From JBGTLU01 sp041743935 (GTDB taxonomy: Bacteria > Bacteroidota > Bacteroidia > Sphingobacteriales > Sphingobacteriaceae): DNA of 15,391 nt. Position 1 is the first letter of the stretch. Each line of letters opens with the position of its first letter. The stretch lies in contig JBGTLU010000032.1 of assembly GCA_041743935.1 (NCBI GenBank), positions 1 to 15,391 of the forward strand. The letters run 5' to 3'. This document shows, one piece after another, positions 1-8,196 of the stretch. A program made the translations under genes and the position numbers. The notes under the pieces were generated by a model, which was not told the origin of the DNA, ran no database searches, and was given only the letters and a program-made list of their open reading frames with translations.

Positions 1-2399
1 TGTGTTTTTTCATACTGAAACTGACGGTTTAAACCACTTTCCCAACGTATACCTCCATAGGCACTCGTCATGTTTGATACCGGAGCACCGGCCCATGCTG
101 CTTTAAAAAGTTTGGTTTGCGTAATAATATAGCATAATTGATAGCCCCCCCAACTTTGACCCTGTATGGCTACATTGGCCATATCAACCCAAGCATTTTT
201 ACCTAGTTCTTCTACTCCAGATACTATAAAATCATAGGAACTTGGTCCCGGATAACCAATTTCATATTTAATGTCTGGTACAAATACCAAGTATTCGTTA
301 CTTACAAAATATGTTATGTTTAACCTGGATGGCGTTGGAGCCGGAGCATTGTATGAATACAAACCTTGCGAGGATACATCGTAGAAATAAACTATCATGG
401 GATATTTCTTGTTCGGGTCGAAGTTTTCGGGTTTGTATAACATCCCCACTCCTTCTTTACCTTTAAATGTTTCCCATTTAACCAATTCTACCGTTCCCCA
501 GTTGTACTCTTTTTGTTGAGGGTTGATATTGCTCAATTTACGCGTTGTGGCGAAAGTGTTTGTACTTATATACACATCTGGTGAATTAGTAAAATTATGT
601 TTTTGAGTGATATAAACATTCGCATTTTTTGCTTTACGTGGCAAACCAAAAGTAAATCCTTCTAAAATTTTGAGGCTAGGCGCAACCGGTTTACGAATAT
701 TACCTGTATAAAAACCGCGCATTTTGGTTTTTTCATCAAACACACTAAATAAAACGTCGTTTTTAGTATCCACAAATCTGTTTTCAAAATCTAATCGAAC
801 GTATCGTAAAGTTTGCTGTGTTCTACGACCAATACCTCCCGTAATGTTTCTGAATCGTCCGTTTGCAGGATTAATCTCCCAAATATCGTATCTATCGTTG
901 ATGTAAATCTCGGTATCTCCATCACTCCAACCTGCAAATCCATAACTTCCTGGATCAGATGGTTCATCGTGTTCTTCATTAAAAAAGCTCACCGGAATAT
1001 TTTCAGTAAGGTTGTTTATCACTTCTGTAGATAAATTGATTGCAAACCATTGGCGTTTACCGTTTTCGTACCAAAAAGCATACTTGCCATCCGGAGATAA
1101 TTGAACAGATGCTTTAATTCCTTCCAAAATTAATTTTCGGCTGCCATTTTCTAAATCTACTTTGTAAACATCGGTGCCAACCGGAAATCCAGCCCATTGC
1201 GACTCTAATCTATATTTTTTGGTGGAATTAGCTAAAGCAAATCTAGTATCAACTTCCGTTACCATCTGTATGTTATCGTCATCCCACTGCTGTAATTGCT
1301 GAAACGATTTAGAATTTAAGTCGATTAAGGCAACTATGTTTCTGCGCTGATCTGCCTGTAAAGTTCTTAATTGTTGTGGCTGTAAACGATCATCTTGATA
1401 ATGCCAAACATCTAATTTCACTGCATCCATTTCGGCAATTGTAGTATCTCCTAGCATTGGTTTTGGGGCGATACAGAAAAATAAATTGGTGTTAGCTATG
1501 TTAAATCTTAAGTTACCATTCTCGCTAATCATCCAATCGGATGGAAATCCAGATGTAGCATTTGTTGCAACTATTTGTGCCGAATCTAAACTGGAATAAT
1601 AGGAATATACAGCAAGTGGCTTTTCTTTTGATTTTGATTGATCTTTATTAGCTAAAAATGCAAATTGAGACCCATCTTCACTAAAAGCAAATTGTTTATA
1701 AACGCCTTTGCCGTTAGATATTTTTTTCATTGCATCCCTCTGTAAATCTAAAATGTACACTCCGGGAATATCTGTTGTATCTTTTGTTACTCCTTCGGTA
1801 TAAAAAGCCAAGGAAGTACCTTGTTTGTTCACCAAATATTCGCTTACGTTTTGATAAAAAGACTCCGTTTGGGTTATTAAATTTTTAATTACCAAAGGAT
1901 TGCCATTATACTCCTTTTTAACTTTTGCAGTATCTATTGGTTTTTCTAATTGATAAATTAGAATATTATTTGACTTTTCTGGAATGGTAAAATTACGTAC
2001 CATTGGTATTTTAGTTAATGAAAAGTTAGCAAGGTTTAAAATACCTAAGCTATCTTTAGGCATTTGTTCTGGCTTTAGTTTTTTGATTCTTGCCTCTCTT
2101 GTGGCAGTATAATGTGGTTTTATTAAGAATACCACTACAGCAGAGTTATCTGTGATTCTGGCTGCGGTACCTCGTGGTATAGTTAGGGTTCTGTTATTCT
2201 GCAAATTAGTTACTACTAAATTAGCATCTCCCTCTTGTGGATTAATATTATATACCACAAACCTTCCATTGTTAGAAATTTGTTCGCTTCCTATGCTTTT
2301 CCAACCATCGTAAACGCTGTGGTCTAATGGTTTTTTGGATTGTGCAATTGCACTAAATGACAATGTTGCTAGGAAAACTAGAGCTAAATATTTTCTCAT
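1..2399 (-). CDS. Secreted S9 family (prolyl oligopeptidase-like) serine peptidase, C-terminus cut by window edge
   Basis: The frame is open from the ATG at 2399 to the left edge, giving 799 codons without a stop. The first 19 residues form a signal peptide (MRKYLALVFLATLSFSAIA, then QSKK), so the enzyme is exported. A long beta-rich middle carries propeller-like repeats such as LSPDGKYAFW and FSEDGSQFAF, typical of the N-terminal propeller of S9 peptidases. The catalytic domain begins near residue 650, and its nucleophile elbow GQSWGGYQ puts the catalytic Ser at residue 749. The Asp and His of the triad lie beyond the window, as expected if the full protein has about 930 residues. Members of the family cleave peptides, often after proline; the specificity here cannot be read from the sequence. 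The gene lies downstream of yidC on the same strand but is separated by 440 bases with a repeat cluster, so it probably has its own promoter. A weak match, TTTC-N18-TACTCTTG, sits at 2454-2483 on minus. Confidence 0.9.
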   Translation of the reverse strand, partial: MRKYLALVFLATLSFSAIAQSKKPLDHSVYDGWKSIGSEQISNNGRFVVYNINPQEGDANLVVTNLQNNRTLTIPRGTAARITDNSAVVVFLIKPHYTATREARIKKLKPEQMPKDSLGILNLANFSLTKIPMVRNFTIPEKSNNILIYQLEKPIDTAKVKKEYNGNPLVIKNLITQTESFYQNVSEYLVNKQGTSLAFYTEGVTKDTTDIPGVYILDLQRDAMKKISNGKGVYKQFAFSEDGSQFAFLANKDQSKSKEKPLAVYSYYSSLDSAQIVATNATSGFPSDWMISENGNLRFNIANTNLFFCIAPKPMLGDTTIAEMDAVKLDVWHYQDDRLQPQQLRTLQADQRRNIVALIDLNSKSFQQLQQWDDDNIQMVTEVDTRFALANSTKKYRLESQWAGFPVGTDVYKVDLENGSRKLILEGIKASVQLSPDGKYAFWYENGKRQWFAINLSTEVINNLTENIPVSFFNEEHDEPSDPGSYGFAGWSDGDTEIYINDRYDIWEINPANGRFRNITGGIGRRTQQTLRYVRLDFENRFVDTKNDVLFSVFDEKTKMRGFYTGNIRKPVAPSLKILEGFTFGLPRKAKNANVYITQKHNFTNSPDVYISTNTFATTRKLSNINPQQKEYNWGTVELVKWETFKGKEGVGMLYKPENFDPNKKYPMIVYFYDVSSQGLYSYNAPAPTPSRLNITYFVSNEYLVFVPDIKYEIGYPGPSSYDFIVSGVEELGKNAWVDMANVAIQGQSWGGYQLCYIITQTKLFKAAWAGAPVSNMTSAYGGIRWESGLNRQFQYEKT

Positions 2400-2518
2400 T
2401 GGTTGTAAAAAATTGGTTAAGCATCTAAATTAATGCTTATTAACCTAAACAACCAAGAGTAACTTAATTAATACAAGTTGAAAGTAGGAAATGAGAAATA
2501 TAAAAATGTTTTAACAAA

Positions 2519-2715
2519 AGCCCGAATGGTTGTACCTATAATATTTCACCCCTTCGGGGTTCTGATGTATGGTTTGTGAGTTTTATAATAATGTCATCTC
2601 TTCGAAATTCCGTTTATTCATTAGCCTACACCTAAAAGCCCGAAGGGCTGATATTATTATAGCATAGAAAATAATGTGCCATTAAAAGCCCGAAGGGCTG
2701 AAATAATTATAGAAA
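2519..2715. repeat. Cluster 1 of REP/BIME-like hairpin repeats in the 2400-2838 spacer
   Basis: This is a mosaic of 13-base hairpins, each with a 5-base stem and a 3-base loop. The units are a decayed AGCCC-GAA-TGGTT (2519-2531), ACCCC-TTC-GGGGT (2548-2560), ATCTC-TTC-GAAAT (2596-2608, imperfect), and AGCCC-GAA-GGGCT twice (2637-2649 and 2687-2699, exactly 50 bases apart). The loop reads TTC in two of the left units and GAA in the right units, so the two halves face opposite ways. GAA units are followed by an AT tail close to TGATATTATTATAG. The same order and nearly the same spacings recur, inverted, at 6567-6806. The rest of the spacer (2400-2518 and 2716-2838) is AT-rich with no gene that I can see. 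The cluster lies just past the 3' end of yidC, so the hairpins may also act as mRNA 3' ends, which is inference. No RAYT-type transposase is in the window. Confidence 0.85.
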
Positions 2716-2838
2716 TATCAAATAATCGCGAACCTTAGCAAGAAATATACATAAATAACCAATATGATAAATTATTAGTATTAATAATCACCAAACTAAA
2801 TATCCATTAAACTAAATCCAAAATCCAGTAAAAAAGAA

Positions 2839-4665
2839 TTATCTCTTTTTCTTATCTGGCGGAGGAGGCATTTTTATACCACGCTTTTTAGCCATTTCTT
2901 CTAATCTTATCTGAAAACTAGATTTTTTGTTCGCATTTGGGCGCTTTTTATTGGCCTCAATTTGTCTGTGGATAGCATCATCATTTACGAAATTTCGAAT
3001 AATTGCTTGCTGTGCAAAGGTAATAAGGTTGGCACATAGGTAGTAGTAGTTTAAACCCGCTGCAAAGCTATTTAAGAAACCTAAGAACATAATTGGCATG
3101 ATGTATCCTAAATACTTCATTTGTCCCGTAACCCCTGAAATTTTATTGTTCATCCAGGTATAGATAAGGGTAGAGATAGTCATGAGTATACACATTAAAC
3201 TCACGTGGTCGCCATAAATCACATTGATGATTGGCACATACCCGAAATCCCAAATGGAGTCATACGTAGATAAATCTTTTACCCATAAAAATCCTTCCTG
3301 ACGAAGTTCAAAAGATGCTGGGAAAAAGTAGAAAAATGCGATTAAAAAAGGCATTTGTAAAAGTAACGGTAAACATCCTCCTAATGGATTTACACCAGCT
3401 GCTTTGTAGAGTTTTAAGTATTCTTGCTGAAGTTTAGTAGGGTCATCATCGCCAACTTTTGCTTTAATTTCATCCATTTCTGGCTTTAAAGCACGCATTT
3501 TTGCTTGCGAAATGTAGGAGCGATACGTTAAAGGAAGCATTGCTACTTTCAGGATGATGGTTAATATTAAGATGATAATTCCGAAACCTAACCCAAATTG
3601 GTTTAGAAAATTAAAAATTGGAATAACTGCATACTTGTTAATCCATTTTAAAGGGCCCCAACCTAATTTTACTTGTTGCTCAAATCCTAAATCAAATGAT
3701 TTTAAAGTATTATAATGATTAGGACCAAAGTAGAATTTCATTCCAATTAGCTCCCTATCATTTCCTTTGTATTCAAAGGCCATGTCGGCACTTAACTTCT
3801 TTAAAGTGGGTTTGCTTAAATCAGCAACGGTACTTATATCTCCATTACTAAACTGATTATCCGCAATTAATATAGAAGAGAAAAAATGCTGTTTAAACGA
3901 AATCCATTTTACAGGCGTAATTAGTTTCTCCGAAACATCTTTGCTTTCACTCAAATAATCTACTTCGCCATTTGTATATTGGTAATATGCTGTGGTGTAA
4001 GACCTCTCGTATCTTATATCTTTTTCTAATTGATTAAGTTCTGCCTCCCATACTAAGTTCAAATAATTGTTATTTCTAGGAATTAAGGCATTCATCCCAA
4101 CTAAAAGTATATCATACTTCAATTCGTATTGATTGTCTTTTAGTTTGTAGATGTATTCGATGTATTTATCTTCTGCAAATGTATACCTAAAGGTAAATTG
4201 AGTAGAGTCTGAAGCAGAAACAACAGTACTTACATCTTGTGTAGTAAAAAATACATTACTGGTGCTTATGCTTGAGTTGCCCACAAAAAAGTTAAAACCA
4301 AAAGAACTTTTTTCGCCATCATATAAAATTAATGGTCGCCCATCCCATGTTTTTTGGTTTTTTAGTTCAACAGAATAAACTCTACCACCTTTAGAACTTA
4401 AATTTACTTTAATGAGATTATTTTCAATTACATAAAAAATATTAGTATCTGTTACCGTTGTAATGCTTTCTAGAGTATCCGCAGTAAGTACTTCTTCTAT
4501 TTTTAACGAATCGGAAGGCAAAGGATTAACCTTAGAAGTTTTAATAGAATCTTCTACCCTTCTTGCTTCATTCATTTCCTGCTCGTTGGGTACTAAAAAA
4601 AAGAAATTAAACCCTACGAGTATAATTCCAATTAATAATAAACCTGTTACCGTATTTCTATCCAT
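2839..4665 (-). CDS. yidC: Membrane protein insertase YidC
   Basis: YidC inserts and folds inner-membrane proteins, alone or with SecYEG. The 608 residues match the long Gram-negative form. They comprise a first membrane segment (about 5-25), a large periplasmic beta domain (about 75-335), and the conserved Oxa1 core with membrane segments near 357-380, 432-450, 486-504 and 519-553. Family signatures include PLTYRSYISQAKMRALKPE (378-396) and NPLGGCLPLLLQMP (426-439). By alignment with E. coli, the charged residue of the membrane groove (Arg366 there) corresponds to Lys373 here. The C-terminal tail is basic and proline-rich (MPPPPDKKKR), plausible for contact with the ribosome. The start has no Shine-Dalgarno sequence, but a clear promoter lies 32-62 bases upstream. 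The gene follows pyrG after 97 bases and probably combines read-through from pyrG with its own promoter. Confidence 0.97.
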   Translation of the reverse strand: MDRNTVTGLLLIGIILVGFNFFFLVPNEQEMNEARRVEDSIKTSKVNPLPSDSLKIEEVLTADTLESITTVTDTNIFYVIENNLIKVNLSSKGGRVYSVELKNQKTWDGRPLILYDGEKSSFGFNFFVGNSSISTSNVFFTTQDVSTVVSASDSTQFTFRYTFAEDKYIEYIYKLKDNQYELKYDILLVGMNALIPRNNNYLNLVWEAELNQLEKDIRYERSYTTAYYQYTNGEVDYLSESKDVSEKLITPVKWISFKQHFFSSILIADNQFSNGDISTVADLSKPTLKKLSADMAFEYKGNDRELIGMKFYFGPNHYNTLKSFDLGFEQQVKLGWGPLKWINKYAVIPIFNFLNQFGLGFGIIILILTIILKVAMLPLTYRSYISQAKMRALKPEMDEIKAKVGDDDPTKLQQEYLKLYKAAGVNPLGGCLPLLLQMPFLIAFFYFFPASFELRQEGFLWVKDLSTYDSIWDFGYVPIINVIYGDHVSLMCILMTISTLIYTWMNNKISGVTGQMKYLGYIMPIMFLGFLNSFAAGLNYYYLCANLITFAQQAIIRNFVNDDAIHRQIEANKKRPNANKKSSFQIRLEEMAKKRGIKMPPPPDKKKR

Positions 4666-4696
4666 CTGTACAATTTATATCCTCTTGTTGGGAGCG

Positions 4697-4727
4697 CGAA
4701 GTTACTTAGCTTTAGGCAGAGGGCAAA
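4697..4727 (-). promoter_or_regulatory. Bacteroidota-type promoter of yidC
   Basis: On the minus strand TTTG (4724-4727) is followed after 19 bases by TAACTTCG (4697-4704). This is one base from the Bacteroidota -7 consensus TAnnTTTG at the normal spacing. It sits in the 97-base pyrG-yidC gap and gives a leader of about 25 bases before the yidC ATG at 4665. Confidence 0.6.
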
Positions 4728-4762
4728 ACAATTTTTATAATTAATATTATTGAATTTTCAGA

Positions 4763-6388
4763 CTACTTTTTCTTGGGTGATGTTTGGTATTTATGATGTA
4801 AAGCAGCATCCACAAACTTAATAAACAATGGATGCGGATTATCCACTGTACTTTTTAACTCTGGATGAAACTGACCGGCAACAAACCAAGGATGATCTTT
4901 AAGTTCAATGATTTCAACTAGCTCAGATTCTGGGTTAACTCCAGAGAAGATCAAACCGGCATCTGTAAAATCTTTTAAATATTTATTATTGAACTCGTAA
5001 CGGTGACGGTGACGTTCAGAAATTTTAGTTTTTCCATATGCTGCATATGCTTTAGTACCCTTTTTTAACTCGCATGGATAAGCTCCCAATCGCATAGTAC
5101 CGCCTTTTAACGTCACTTTCTTCTGATCTTCCATCATGTCAATTACTGCCTGATATTGGTCTTCGTCCATTTCTGTGGAGTGTGCTTTTTCCCAACCCAT
5201 AACATTACGTGCAAATTCAATTACGGCACATTGCATACCCAAACAAATACCTAAAAATGGAATATTATTCTCTCGCACGTATTTTATAGCATCAATCTTC
5301 CCTTCTATCCCTCTATGACCAAAACCTGGAGCAACTAAAACGCCGTGTAAATGACTTAGTTTTTCTTTTACATTGTCTTTGGTTAAATACTCCGAATGAA
5401 TGTATTCTACGTTTACTTTACACTCATTAGCAGCACCGGCATGAATAAAACTTTCGGAAATTGATTTATAAGCATCCGGTAGTTCTACGTATTTACCAAT
5501 TAATCCAATGCGTACTTCAGATGTAGGGTTTTTTAACCTGCCAAGGAAATCTTTCCAACGCTCCAAATCTGGCTCCGATTTGGTTGGAAGTTTTAATTTA
5601 CGAAGCACCGTTTTATCTAATTGCTCTTTAAGCATCAATAGCGGAACATCATATATTGTCTTTGCATCGATAGACTCAATAACAGAGTTAGCATCTACGT
5701 TGCAAAACAAGGCTATTTTTTTACGAAGTTCTGGGGTTAAACTGTGTTCGGTTCTGCAAACCAAAATATCCGGCTGGATACCCATCTCCAACAGCATTTT
5801 TACCGAGTGTTGAGTAGGCTTGGTTTTAAGCTCGCCTGCAGCAGCCAAATATGGTATTAGTGTAAGGTGTATAACCAAGGTGTTGTTTGCGCCTGATTCC
5901 CATCTAAACTGCCGTACAGCCTCTATAAATGGCAGAGACTCAATATCCCCAACTGTTCCACCAATTTCTGTTATTACTATATCGTATTGACCGTTTTCGC
6001 CTAAAAGTTTGAAATTTCGTTTTATTTCATCCGTTATGTGTGGTACTACTTGTACGGTTTTACCCAAATAACAGCCCTCGCGCTCTTTGTTTATCACATT
6101 TTGGTAAATCCTGCCGGTTGTAATATTATTTGCCTGGGAAGTTGAGCTATTCAAATAACGCTCGTAATGTCCCAAATCTAAATCGGTTTCGGCACCATCG
6201 TCAGTCACATAACATTCGCCATGTTCGTATGGGTTTAATGTGCCCGGATCAATGTTGATGTATGGATCAAACTTTTGGATGGTTACGGTGTAACCACGTG
6301 CTTGCAATAGTTTAGCTAATGAGGCAGATATAATGCCTTTGCCTAATGAGGAGCTTACTCCACCCGTAACAAATATATATTTGGTCAT
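4763..6388 (-). CDS. pyrG: CTP synthase (glutamine-hydrolysing)
   Basis: CTP synthase aminates UTP to CTP using ATP and glutamine, the last step of pyrimidine ribonucleotide synthesis in the cytosol. All 541 residues of a typical enzyme are present. The N-terminal synthetase domain has the P-loop GVSSSLGKG (10-18), the FDPYINIDPGTLNPYEHGE block (40-58), and the metal-binding residues Asp71 and Glu141 (EIGGTVGDIES). The C-terminal class I glutamine amidotransferase domain (about 293-535) has its oxyanion-loop block PGFGHRG (354-360), the nucleophile Cys382 in GICLGMQ, and His508 and Glu510 in GQFHPE. The enzyme therefore looks fully active. It is followed by yidC on the same strand. CTP is also the substrate of KdsB, encoded less than 500 bases upstream, although the hairpin spacer at 6389-6826 separates the two genes, so co-transcription is uncertain. 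Confidence 0.98.
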   Translation of the reverse strand: MTKYIFVTGGVSSSLGKGIISASLAKLLQARGYTVTIQKFDPYINIDPGTLNPYEHGECYVTDDGAETDLDLGHYERYLNSSTSQANNITTGRIYQNVINKEREGCYLGKTVQVVPHITDEIKRNFKLLGENGQYDIVITEIGGTVGDIESLPFIEAVRQFRWESGANNTLVIHLTLIPYLAAAGELKTKPTQHSVKMLLEMGIQPDILVCRTEHSLTPELRKKIALFCNVDANSVIESIDAKTIYDVPLLMLKEQLDKTVLRKLKLPTKSEPDLERWKDFLGRLKNPTSEVRIGLIGKYVELPDAYKSISESFIHAGAANECKVNVEYIHSEYLTKDNVKEKLSHLHGVLVAPGFGHRGIEGKIDAIKYVRENNIPFLGICLGMQCAVIEFARNVMGWEKAHSTEMDEDQYQAVIDMMEDQKKVTLKGGTMRLGAYPCELKKGTKAYAAYGKTKISERHRHRYEFNNKYLKDFTDAGLIFSGVNPESELVEIIELKDHPWFVAGQFHPELKSTVDNPHPLFIKFVDAALHHKYQTSPKKK

Positions 6389-6479
6389 GATCTTTTTAGT
6401 TGAGGCAGGAAAAAACGGGAAATTTTTAGAAGAAATAATTGCCGTTTTAACTCCTTATCTCAGGTTTGTGTACGGGATT

Positions 6480-6487
6480 CAAATCTA
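6480..6487 (-). promoter_or_regulatory. Candidate -7 box for pyrG
   Basis: On minus this reads TAGATTTG, an exact TAnnTTTG, 91 bases upstream of the pyrG ATG. I find no TTTG at the expected distance further upstream, so the -33 element is weak or absent. It lies between the hairpin cluster and pyrG, the right place for a promoter that makes pyrG independent of kdsB. Confidence 0.4.
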
Positions 6488-6566
6488 AGAAAAAAAGGGT
6501 GGTATTTTTTCTTTTGTTGAAAATTAAGGCAATGTGAATAACTGTTGTTTATGGAAGAAAAATATC

Positions 6567-6806
6567 AGCCCTCCGAGCTTTTATTGGAACATTCTTTTCT
6601 TTGCTATAATAATGTCAGCCCTTCGGGCTTCTGCTGGCATAATTTCTTCTTTGCTATAATAATGTCAGCACTTGGGTATATAAACATCAAATATTTAAAA
6701 AAGAAAATCTCGAAGAGATGATATTATTATAAAACTCATAAACAATACATTTTAACCCCGAAGGGGTGATATATAACATGAAAATACATCTGAACCCCGA
6801 AGGGAT
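6567..6806. repeat. Cluster 2 of REP/BIME-like hairpin repeats in the 6389-6826 spacer
   Basis: The hairpin units, on the plus strand, are AGCCC-TCC-GAGCT (6567-6579), AGCCC-TTC-GGGCT (6617-6629), a decayed AGCAC-TT-GGGT (6667-6677), ATCTC-GAA-GAGAT (6707-6719), ACCCC-GAA-GGGGT (6755-6767) and ACCCC-GAA-GGGAT (6794-6806). The first three are spaced exactly 50 bases apart. Read on minus, the order and spacings (48, 40, 50, 50) match cluster 1 read on plus (48, 41, 50), and the spacers between stems are also similar, for example ATAAAACTCATAAACAATA at 6729-6747. The cluster is therefore an inverted copy of cluster 1. It starts just past the kdsB stop. The remainder, 6389-6566, holds the pyrG leader and its candidate promoter but no gene. 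Confidence 0.85.
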
Positions 6807-6826
6807 GAAAATGTATTAATCATAAA

Positions 6827-7573
6827 CTAAATCAACTTTTTATACGCTTTTTTCAGTAGTTCTAAATCTTCTGGAGTATCTACCGCAATGCTTTCCAGAT
6901 CGGTTATTGCAGCCCTAATTTTAAAACCGGATTCTAGCCAACGCAATTGTTCTAGGGCTTCGGCTTTTTCTAGTGCCGATACTTGGAGTTGGGCAATTTT
7001 TAAAAGTGTTTTGATTTGATAACCATAAATACCGATGTGTTTGTAATAATCGGAATGTTTTAACCAATCTTTGGGTGCTACACCTCGCTGAAAAGGTATA
7101 ATTGCCCGAGAGAAATAAAGAACATTTCCATCGTCTCCCAAAATCACTTTTGGGATATTCGGATTCTTTAGAGTAGCTGTATTGGTGATTTTTTTTACTA
7201 ATGTGGCGATGCTAGTATTTTCAAAATTTAGCAAAGCAGCCACAGAATCTATTTGCATAGGATCGATAAAAGGTTCATCGCCCTGAATGTTTATGATGGC
7301 ATCAAACTCTTTATACTTTTTGGCAACTTCGGCACATCTGTCTGTTCCGCTTTGATGAGTTGAAGCGGTTAACACAACGTTTCCGCCAAATGATTTTACA
7401 TGTTTTACTATCCGGTTATCGTCTGTTGCAACAATTACTTTATCTAAACCTTGCGCCTCGGAGGCACGTTCATACACGCGCTGAAGCATTGTCTTTGCAC
7501 CAATATCCACCAAAGGCTTACCCGGAAATCGGGTAGAAGCAAATCTGGCGGGTATGATACCTAAAATTCTCAT
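6827..7573 (-). CDS. kdsB: 3-deoxy-manno-octulosonate cytidylyltransferase (CMP-Kdo synthetase)
   Basis: KdsB activates Kdo with CTP to CMP-Kdo, the sugar donor for the inner core of lipopolysaccharide, in the cytosol. Its 248 residues match the family length. The nucleotide-binding signature IPARFASTRFPGKPL is at 7-21, HQSGTDR at 73-79, QGDEP at 97-101 (Asp99 as metal ligand), YFSRAIIPF at 153-161, HIGIYGY at 179-185, the LEQLR block near 207-211, and VDTPEDL at 231-237 (Asp232 as second metal ligand). The start overlaps the stop of the deoxynucleoside kinase gene by four bases (ATGA), so translation is probably coupled. It is the last gene of the trpS operon. It shows that the organism makes Kdo-containing lipopolysaccharide. 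Confidence 0.97.
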   Translation of the reverse strand: MRILGIIPARFASTRFPGKPLVDIGAKTMLQRVYERASEAQGLDKVIVATDDNRIVKHVKSFGGNVVLTASTHQSGTDRCAEVAKKYKEFDAIINIQGDEPFIDPMQIDSVAALLNFENTSIATLVKKITNTATLKNPNIPKVILGDDGNVLYFSRAIIPFQRGVAPKDWLKHSDYYKHIGIYGYQIKTLLKIAQLQVSALEKAEALEQLRWLESGFKIRAAITDLESIAVDTPEDLELLKKAYKKLI

Positions 7574-8187
7574 TTAAACAATCCGTGTATTTCTTTTTCT
7601 ATGCTTTGGATGATAAAACCTAAGTCCTCAGGATTATCTACAAAGTTTAAGTTATCCTGATTAATTACCAGTAATTTCCCTTCGTGGTAACCGCCAATCC
7701 ATTTATCATACTTTTCGTTTAGTTTAGTTAAATAATCTATACGAATCCCAGCTTCATAATCTCTACCACGTTTTTGTATGTTATTTACTAAAGTTGGCAC
7801 AGATGCTTTTAAGTAAATGAGTAAATCTGGTGGTTTTATAAATTGGATAATGGATTTAAAAATGGCAGTGTAATTATCAAAATCGCGGGTGGTCATTAAA
7901 CCCATTTCGTGCAAGTTATCGGCAAAAATATAGGCATCTTCATAAATGGTTCGATCTTGAACGAGTAACTTTTTACTGTTTTGAATTTCGAGCATTTGCT
8001 CAAAACGAGTATTTAAAAAGAAAATCTGCAGATTAAACGACCAACGTTTCATGTCGGCATAAAAATCTTCTAAGTATGGATTATTATCAACTGCTTCATA
8101 ATGTGCAGTGCAATTATAATGTTTAGCCAATAAACCGGTAAGCGTTGTTTTGCCGGCTCCAATATTTCCTACAATTGCAATGTGCAT
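7570..8187 (-). CDS. Deoxynucleoside kinase (dNK family)
   Basis: Enzymes of this family phosphorylate deoxynucleosides to monophosphates, using ATP, for salvage. In 205 residues it has the P-loop GNIGAGKTT (7-15), a substrate-pocket Glu at 31 (HYEAVDNNPYLEDFY), the DRTIYED motif (78-84; DRS in many relatives) with the catalytic-type Arg79, and the arginine-rich lid KRGRDYE (139-145). These fit the deoxyadenosine/deoxyguanosine kinase branch, but the base preference cannot be decided from the sequence. It begins 9 bases after trpS ends and overlaps kdsB by four bases, so it is the middle gene of a three-gene operon. The grouping with trpS and kdsB has no obvious pathway logic and may simply be operon packing. 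Confidence 0.93.
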   Translation of the reverse strand: MHIAIVGNIGAGKTTLTGLLAKHYNCTAHYEAVDNNPYLEDFYADMKRWSFNLQIFFLNTRFEQMLEIQNSKKLLVQDRTIYEDAYIFADNLHEMGLMTTRDFDNYTAIFKSIIQFIKPPDLLIYLKASVPTLVNNIQKRGRDYEAGIRIDYLTKLNEKYDKWIGGYHEGKLLVINQDNLNFVDNPEDLGFIIQSIEKEIHGLFK

Positions 8188-8196
8188 AATGTTAAA

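Noticed and set aside
724..1034. Short open frames on both strands inside 724-1034
   Set aside because: They overlap the well-supported S9 peptidase frame on minus, which translates into sensible propeller sequence throughout.
2519..2715. Hairpin cluster considered as a CRISPR array
   Set aside because: The regular 48-50 base spacing is suggestive, but the repeats are only 13-base hairpins in mixed orientation, the spacers between them are themselves repeated, and no cas genes are present.
4463..4744. Plus-strand 93-codon frame across the yidC start and promoter
   Set aside because: It is antisense to the conserved N-terminus of YidC and has no recognisable protein features.
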